Part shown: in pieces, positions 57,011-64,000 of the stretch
Layout of the letters: every line of letters starts with the position of its first letter
How positions within the stretch are numbered: position 1 is the first letter of the stretch
NCBI GenBank assembly: GCA_036250195.1
Contig: JAVHZZ010000004.1
Coordinates: 141,187,729 to 141,251,728, forward strand
DNA: 64,000 nucleotides
Reading direction: 5' to 3'
Source: Mixophyes australis
Taxonomy: Eukaryota > Chordata > Amphibia > Anura > Limnodynastidae
The notes under the pieces: model-generated
The model's database searches: none
Told to the model about the DNA's origin: nothing
What the model saw: only the letters and a program-made list of their open reading frames with translations
Translations under genes and position numbers: made by a program

Positions 57011-58794
57011 GATTGTCTTTTAAAACTTGGCGAGTCTACTTCCCCTCGGGCAACAGTTTCTGCATCATATCTATGACCCCTAACCACCTGGTTTTATTTA
57101 GTGTATAGTCTAACAAAGTAAGACATTGCTTTGTCCTCCTGGGCACATATGTTGCAGGTATATTCTGTAATTTGTGTGCCTACCATGTTCTGTAAACATC
57201 TCTATCTGGTAGTAATCAGTGTCTTCCATATGATGGTAATGTTGATATGCTGTATGATTATGCCTATAGGACTGTCTTTGTAGCTGTTGAGATTGTGCAT
57301 TTTTTTTATGCATATACCTGTAGGCTTTTGGTACATGTCAATTGATCTACTGTTCTACTCTGAATATGAAATATACTGGGCCTTAAAAAGTCTTTTTTAT
57401 GCCTTTGTGGTGCTCAGTTGTCATGAGGTAGCTATATGTAAGAAAATGAGGAATGGCACTTACAGGTCTTAAGAGTAAATAAATAAAAATGAGATTCTAC
57501 ACGAAAACACTTTTTGGATATTTTGTATAAACGCCGCAGGTGCCTATCCATTTTTGTTGGTTTCCATTCAATTTTGAATGTGCACATGGACTACACTGCT
57601 TTTTGTGTGTGTATAGATGTACTTATTTAGAATACTGTGGTTTGTCCAATGCTTTTTCTATAATAATTTTAATATGCACTTGTTCCTCCTTTGCTGCATT
57701 GGTTGATAAAGGAATGGTGGCGTATAGACCCTGCTTCCAGGAGATTGGACATTAAGTAAGGAAATATTCAGTAGTCTTCCCTACTCCTGCTGGCTATACC
57801 CCTTGGTAATGACAGTAGCTGTATAGTCTAGCTTTGTGTCATTATGAAGTGGACTTGTTTTCCCAGTGATTTTGATTTATTTTTACTGAGGCCAAGGGTA
57901 TCCCTTTTGATTGTGCACCTGTCTTTTATTTTCTGCCTCCAGGAGATGGAAAGATCTGTCCCTCCAAATTATTAAGCTTCACACAAGGGCTGTGCATGTT
58001 TCGAAGGGGCTCGCCTATCATTCATGGGGCTCCATAATGAATAAAGCACTGTAAGAACCCAAAGGTGATGGGGGAACAGTCATGTTTATACGTGTACTAT
58101 CCCCAACAGTCATCTCTGCAAAACTAATCTGCCCTCTGGCTAGAAGAAAAAATCGCTGTGTCCTGAGCAACTTCAATCCACACCAGCTGCCTTTCATTTT
58201 GACTTTATTCTCTAGTCCATTCCAAACCCCAGCATGTGTGCGAACTCATGCAGTCTGTGAAGTATCTTTAGGGCTTTTCCAAAACATCAAACTCACTCAC
58301 CAGGGTGTTAGATAACTTAATGGACAAAACATCAGCTGCCCCCATTCAGTCACTGTGCCATCACACTTGTTGGGACTGGACTAGGAGGAGATTTTCTTTA
58401 TATGCTCTGTACTAGAGTAGGGTGTAGATTTATCAGACTTCTTAAAAAGGACAAGTGTAGGTATTTCCCATAGCAACTTATTAGATTCAGATCATTTATC
58501 AACTAAAAATCTAGAAAACTAGAATGTGATTTTTTTCTATTTTTTTTTTTACTATGGGAACATCTCCATTTTTCCTCTTTGATAGATCTACTTTTAAGTC
58601 TTTAGCCATTTCATTTTAGAATGTTGACAAAACTCCTAAGGTCTCTGTGGAGGTCATTGATTGATTAAGCAATCCTACAAATTTTAATTATACAAGTTGT
58701 CTTCCACCAACACAAATATGATCCTTTTTAAGACCACATCATCGAGCAAAGAGTTGATTTGGTGAGAAATTTTCTTATGAAAATTGTCACTAGA
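57011..58794. other. IREB2 intron, no recognised feature
   Basis: No element or exon recognised. Short AATAAA motifs occur but no tail. Confidence 0.45.
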
Positions 58795-58848
58795 CCCCCC
58801 CCCCCCCCCTCTCAAATTTATCCCCCCCCTTTTTTTTGGGGGGGGGGG
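58795..58848. repeat. Homopolymer cluster C15 ... C8 T8 G11
   Basis: Runs of 15 C, then 8 C, 8 T and 11 G within 54 bases. The C and G runs can pair. Shadow ORFs cross it. Confidence 0.85.
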
Positions 58849-59406
58849 CAAAATAGGACAAACTTTCCTCAGTCAAACACTGATACCCTCCAGTGCCTTT
58901 CTTAGGTAACTCTCCTGCCCCCTTTGGTGGCATATGGTATTCAGAAAAGCAAGTCAATGTCAGATTCGGATGGCATCCTGAATTCTCTTGCTGTTCAGGG
59001 ATGTTTGTTTCCCAAAAATCACAGTTTTTCTTAAACTTCCTAGAATTGGTGGCTATGTTTAACTTTGTTCTCAACTGAATCACTGTGCTATCTGGTACTT
59101 GTCCAATAAATCTATGCCACCATAGTTTCTTACATCATTCACCTGGGGTACATTATGAAATGGAAAGCAAGTTCAGAGCCCCCCATTATATTGGGTAAAA
59201 AAACTGACTTGTTTTTCAAAAGTCGCACTTCATATGGAAATCAGATGAAGGGACATCTGAGCTAGAGTAGTGAAATAGAAAGAGGCGCGCTTCTTTAAAT
59301 TAATGAAATGTGTACAAGTGAATAAAATTATTTGAGACTGCAGCCAAGGACAAATGAGATCAGTGTGCAAGTGCAAATAAAAGAGAAATGATGTCAGGTG
59401 CTCAGA
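58849..59406. other. IREB2 intron, no recognised feature
   Basis: Nothing identified. Confidence 0.45.
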
Positions 59407-59545
59407 ATCATCATCACCATTTATTTATATAGCGCCACTGATTCCGCAGCGCTGTACAGAGAACTCCTTCACATCTATCCCTGCCCCATTGGAGCTCACA
59501 GTCTAAATTCCCTAATATAGACATACACTCACACACACAAACAAG
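59407..59545 (-). mobile_element. V-SINE-like element, 3' fragment
   Basis: atcatcatcaccatttattt then gcgccactgattccgcagcg ... ccccattggagctcacagtc, the reverse of the tail of 14772-15114. Head missing. Confidence 0.8.
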
Positions 59546-59899
59546 TTTATAAAAATCACTGTCAGCATTACATAAAGGAGAATTTTGTGCACAATATAGC
59601 TATATTTGGGGTTAAGCTCACCTACCAGCATCAAGGCATCTCCTGTTGGTGAGATGGACCTCAAGTCGTTTTGTTACAGCTTTAAAGTGCTGTGGATCAT
59701 GGCTCTGTACTTGTATCCCTTAACTGTTGCATGTGGATGCCATGGTTTGTTTCCTGGGACTACCAGTTGATAGTCTTACTTTTACCCCCTTTGGCTATGC
59801 TCCCACGCATAAACAAAAGGGTTAAGTGGAAGATAGTCCATGTGGCTTCTTCCTATGGTTTCTGGTGTAAACTTGGGATTTGATATTTGCTCTCAGAGT

Positions 59900-61029
59900 C
59901 AGTGCCGTAACTAGACATTGTGGTGCCCTGGGCGAGACTGGGCACCGGCGCCCCCCATCTAAGTGGGAGTGGCATTTGACAAGTGGGTGTGGCCAACTTA
60001 ATATGGGTGTGGCTAGCACTTTACTGAAAGAATTTGTATATATTATAATATAATGCAATTTGCTGTAAGCACAAATTTCCTGTCTATGTTGTATCAAATA
60101 ATGATGACATGCTCACATCAAGCAACATTTAATTTATATCTCACTGTAACAACCGGATGTTTTAGCAAATAATCAAAAACACAATAATCACAAAACACAA
60201 ATAGGCACTTTTCATGATGAACCCAAGCAGATGTCAATATAACGGAAGGAGACTATCAGGGGCGAGAGCAGGACTTTGATGTAGAGGTTTTCCAAGTTTG
60301 TTCTTCACCAAAATATTCATGTTTATGTTTGTACATACCCTACAAATACTACATACAGTACACATTATAAAGTGCTCCATATAATTCCCACTAAATATAT
60401 AGACAAAACTGCTGGTATAGAAAGTTGGTGTATACTGGACATAATATATTTGAATGTACTTTTGTGTGGAGAATAAACCTGATGGTAAATAAGAGCGATG
60501 TTATAAAGAAGGTGGTATAAAGAGTACTGTATGTATGAGCTGCACTGGCAAAGCTTAGATATAAAAAGTAATAGTAGTGGCTGCTACAAATGGCAGGACA
60601 TTAGGGTCTCTTCATATTATAATCAACAGGTATCACACCTGCATATAAAACATGTCCAAACTGACACTCTGCCAGGATACTTGGCCCAAGGGGGCGCAGC
60701 CGCCCGATACCTACCTTCGTGCCCAGAGGAATCGCCGCTCTAATTCAGCTCCCCTACACGCAACAATCCATTCCCGGCAATGCAGTGGAACGCATGTGCG
60801 TTCCAACAACAGGAAGTTCGGCATTTGGAACGCAAATGCGTTCCAAATGCCGAACTTCCTGCTTTCACATGCGTTTCACTGCATTGCCGGGAATGGATTG
60901 TTGCTTGTAGGGGAGCTGAATTAGAGCGGCGATTCCTCTGGGCACGGAGTCAGGTATCGGGCGGCTGCGCCCACTTGGGCTTGCGCCCGGGGCGGTCGCA
61001 CCGCCCGCACCGCCGTCGTTACGGCTCTG
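59900..61029. mobile_element. hAT non-autonomous element with long inner palindrome
   Basis: CAGTGCCGTAAC and GTTACGGCTCTG are its inverted ends, and ctcagagt is a perfect 8-bp duplication at 59892-59899 and 61030-61037. About 60683-60985 is an inverted repeat with arms near 150 bp around gcatttggaacgcaaatgcg. No transposase. ORFs inside follow the palindrome. Confidence 0.92.
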
Positions 61030-61037
61030 CTCAGAGT

Positions 61038-62695
61038 ATTGCAGGATAGCCGTTTTGAACCTATTTTTGACATACATCTTAAAATGATGACATGGAAGGT
61101 GACCACCTAATATCTCCACCATATCCAAATAGGCGGTGCATTCCTGCAAGGTGCAGTTTTTCGGAGCTCTATTATTTATAATTAGTAGTAATAGGACTGA
61201 ATTTCTCCACAAGGTTGTTTCTCTCATTTAATTTTAACCAGTTTGTTTCCAACTGACGTTTTGCCCTTGTCTTTCGCGTCCTCAAAGTGACACAACACTC
61301 CTTGGATGTTGTGTGCCTCATTTGGTCTGTTTTTCTTTTTTGGGGTTTTTTTTTTCTCCGTCTGTCCTTTAGGACCTCACAAAGGTTGGGTGGCCCCCAA
61401 ACTGGCAGTTTCACACTGGATACATCAACACAACTCATCCTCAGGGCTATGTTTTTGTTTTTTAAGGGGGCATTTTTATCTTCAGGGTCACTGCATACTC
61501 CACCAGCATCATTGTTACATCATGGTTCTTTTAGAATCCGTTTTGTTTGGACCAGCTATGCAAGGGGGTCCTCACCAAGTTTTACAAAATTCTTGTGTCA
61601 GTAGACACCTGTTTTGAGTGCATTTGGATGTGTTGGCTTTTTGCCTGTATCATTCTTCCCATCCTGGTCTTCTGAGGGCTGCTTTGAAATGTCCCACATG
61701 CTTATGTCCCCAAATGCAATATCAGAAGTCAGAGTATTTTTATACTCGCCGCTAAATTCTTTTCTTTTGTAGTTCATTGGGGTACACAGGGCTTTTCCAT
61801 TAGTTTCGCCACAGTCTGTTTCTTATGTGGTTGGCTTGTTGCCTTTTTTTGCTATTCTCTATCTGCTTCTCCCTTACGCTCTTTGTCCTTCCACATTAGC
61901 CAGCCTAGACTATAGGAATTGGTGCTGGTTACACTTTTAGAGAAGGGAATTTAAAAAAAAATATATAGATTTATTTAATCCTTTTTTGTTTCTCTTACAT
62001 TAAATTCAAAATTCCACTTTTTACTGCAAATGCGCTTTGATACAAAGTGGGTTTCTGTGTCTGAAAGTTGGATGTGTCCAATTCTAACTGAGGCACTTGG
62101 TGTGCAACCTCCTGGGGGGCATGCTCGATAACCCACCATTTTCCCCATGAAACTACAATGGAAACTGACTTACAAGTAAATTAAAATAAAATATTTGATT
62201 TTGGGGTCAATTGGTGGTACAGTGAGCAAGTTCACTACTTCACTCCAAAAACTGGCCACGGGAGAATACATTCAGTTGATGTGCCAGAAGTCAGCATCTC
62301 TCTGAGCTGCACTATGTCTTATATAAGCTATGGTATAGATTTGAGCGATTACATCTCTAGTTAGCCCGTACATGCGTCTCTGGAGAGTAGCCTCTGTCGT
62401 TTTAGTAGACTGCAACTCGTTATTTGTTGCTATTGTCTAATTTATCACCTGTAAAGTAATTTAAAAAGGACTACCCGTTCTTCACAGCAAGACTACTTCC
62501 TTGAGGAAATGCTGTCTTATCTGAAGTACCTTCTATTAGCTCTTTCTAAGAGTTTTTACAAAGGGTTTGCCGTTATTTAACCCATGACATGTTTCTTTTT
62601 CTTTTGTTTGCTTTTTTATTTTGTTTTTACTTTTCTTTCTTTTTTTTTTTTTTTTTCTATTCACTTGTCTGATAAGGTGTTTTCTCTTGTTGCAG
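61038..62695. other. IREB2 intron, possible DIRS-like remnant
   Basis: Around 61450-61600 the plus strand gives SSGSLHTPPASLL and SPSFTKFL, faintly like the end of a DIRS tyrosine recombinase; this is weak. The rest is unidentified. A long T-tract (62640-62656) precedes the acceptor tcttgttgcag. Confidence 0.3.
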
Positions 62696-62833
62696 GGGCA
62701 TTCCTGCCATGGTTGATTTTGCTGCAATGAGAGATGCTGTGAAGAAACTGGATAAAGATCCTACATTAGTGAATCCCGCTTGCCCCACAGACCTCATTGC
62801 AGATCATTCTTTGCAGCTGGATTTCACTAAATG
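62696..62833 (+). CDS. IREB2: IREB2 exon, aconitase-like domain 1
   Basis: Acceptor ttgttgcag and donor aaatg|gtattg bound 138 bases (phase 2 to phase 2). Joined to the previous exon it reads [39 protein letters not shown] and LQLDFTK. Human IRP2 has [33 protein letters not shown] and LQIDFSK. GIPAM and PACPTDL favour IRP2; IRP1 has GVPAV and PVCPADL. In mammals the IRP2-specific cysteine-rich insertion follows directly after this point, so whether this species has it lies outside the window. Frame is intact. Confidence 0.96.
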
Positions 62834-63449
62834 GTATTGAAGTTTTCATAGTGAATTAGCACCCATTGCATGTCTTCAAATGTTTATTTGTATGATAAGT
62901 TTGCAATTTTATATGTACCAAAACATGCACATTTCTTTCTAACTTTCACTATATAACTGATGATTTAAAAATCTTGTATCCTGGCTGCATGGCACCCTGT
63001 ATGTCTCTGTGGGATGATTGTATATCTAATTCTCCCTGCATTACTAATCTTATTTTCCTACTCCATGGCAGCCCACACAATGGGTTAATACCCTACTCGG
63101 CTGAGTGTAGACAGGAAAAACTTTCCCACCTGGAGTGTAGATAAGGTGGCTCCTCCTCCATACTGGTATCATTTTTTTCCTGTCTCAGCATGAGTAGGCA
63201 GGGTAGTGTAGTTTTTTTTATTTTTTGTTCTATTAGGGCTTACCTAAATCTAGGTCTGGCTTTTCCTTGGAAGCTTTCTGGCTGCAGTAGAGTACCAGTA
63301 ATGGGGCCTGTGCAGGGCTGGAGCCGGATGGCGAGTCTAACCCTCCCACCCCTCCTTTAATAGACAACTATCAGTGAATGCTGTATCCTTCCCGCTAAAT
63401 GCACCTCTGTGAAGGGCGTGTATGTCTGGCTGGATGATCCAGTAAACTA
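62834..63449. other. IREB2 intron, start of a probable repeat
   Basis: From about 63065 (catggcagcccacacaatgg) the sequence looks like a dispersed repeat continuing to the minisatellite, but it is not assigned. Confidence 0.35.
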
Positions 63450-63950
63450 TGTGTCCTGTGTGGGCGCATGCGTTGTGGTCCCCAAGACTCCGTGCGGGCG
63501 CATGCGTTGTGGTCCCCAAGACTCCGTGCGGGCGCATGCGTTGTGGTCCCCAAGACTCCGTGCGGGCGCATGAGCAGTGGATGCCCGTATGTTGTGCGGG
63601 CGCAGGAGCAGTGGATGCCCGTATGTTGTGCAGGAGCAGTGGATGCCCGTATGTTGTGCGGGCGCATGAGCAGTGGATGCCCGTATGTTGTGCGGGCGCA
63701 TGAGCAGTGAATGCCCGTATGTTGTGCGGGCGCATGAGCAGTGGATGCCCATATGTTGTGCGGGCGCATGAGCAGTGGATGCCCGTATGTTGTGCGGGCG
63801 CATGAGCAGTGGATGCCCGTATGTTGTGCGGGCGCATGAGCAGTGGATGCCCGTATGTTGTGCGGGCGCATGAGCAGTGGATGCCCGTATGTTGTGCGGG
63901 CGCATGAGCAGTGGATGCCCGTATGTTGTGCGGGCGCATGAGCAGTGGAG
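63450..63950. repeat. 34-bp minisatellite with two unit types
   Basis: Three units of gcgttgtggtccccaagact plus ccgtgcgggcgcat, then about ten to eleven units of gagcagtggatgcccgtatg plus ttgtgcgggcgcat. Both are 34 bp and share tgcgggcgcat. One unit is shortened near 63625. Because 34 is not a multiple of 3, all frames stay open and give false ORFs up to 200 residues. Confidence 0.95.
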
Positions 63951-64000
63951 GGTGCCGTGGATGGCCTAATATTTCTGGTATAGGAAATTTATAAAGTTGG

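Noticed and set aside
61287..61617. DIRS tyrosine-recombinase gene
   Set aside because: Similarity is limited to a few residues (TPPASLL, SPSFTKF), and no catalytic Arg-His-Arg-Tyr set can be placed; kept only as a weak note.
39361..62833. ACO1 (IRP1/cytosolic aconitase) as the identity of the exons
   Set aside because: RNCDG, MNIL-x-WKT, GIPAM and PACPTDL match IRP2 rather than IRP1, and the CRABP1 neighbourhood fits IREB2.
63337..63939. Minus-strand ORF of 200 residues with overlapping ORFs in other frames
   Set aside because: It is a 34-bp minisatellite open in every frame; repeats translate into the same peptides shifted by one base.

Overview
The window is vertebrate nuclear DNA, most likely from an amphibian and probably a frog. 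The reading rests on two same-strand genes that are neighbours in tetrapods, CRABP1 then IREB2, and on a mixed transposon load: L1, L2-like, V-SINE-like, Tc1/mariner, hAT, Harbinger-like, Helitron-like and Ty3/Gypsy. No bacterial-type operons, rRNA genes or CRISPR arrays are present. True coding sequence is only about 0.6 kb in small exons; nearly all long ORFs belong to mobile elements or tandem repeats.

Layout. Bases 1-50 are the end of CRABP1 exon 3 and 11063-11113 is its terminal exon. The 11-kb intron between them holds three related solo LTRs (one nested in another), a hAT MITE with a perfect 8-bp target duplication, and a gag-only LTR element whose flank and LTR are repeated in direct orientation. 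From 11.1 to 33.6 kb is intergenic DNA with V-SINEs, L1 fragments, a Helitron-like piece, a 2.9-kb hAT element (23555-26440), an L1 carrying a perfect 190-bp palindrome (28970-29159), and Tc1 remnants.

IREB2 (iron-responsive-element-binding protein 2) follows on the + strand: a candidate first exon at 33690-33746, then exons at 39186-39246, 39361-39450, 49877-50042 and 62696-62833. The gene runs past the right edge. Its introns hold two degraded Tc1 copies, Gypsy remnants, MITEs, a Tc1 containing both a hAT and a 3-kb L2-like LINE, a cluster of L1/L2 3' ends, a hAT with a long internal inverted repeat, and a 34-bp minisatellite at the end.

Most notable: (1) the hAT at 23555-26440 carries, antisense, a fragment resembling a Tudor domain, the module of piRNA-pathway TDRD proteins; (2) the gag-only LTR element has its zinc knuckle upstream of its capsid-like domain, separated by 27/30-bp coding minisatellites; (3) its flank-LTR duplication looks like either a rare rearrangement or two alleles assembled in tandem; (4) IREB2 may have an in-frame N-terminal extension from an extra upstream exon. 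All identifications come from reading the sequence and recalling protein families; no database search was run.
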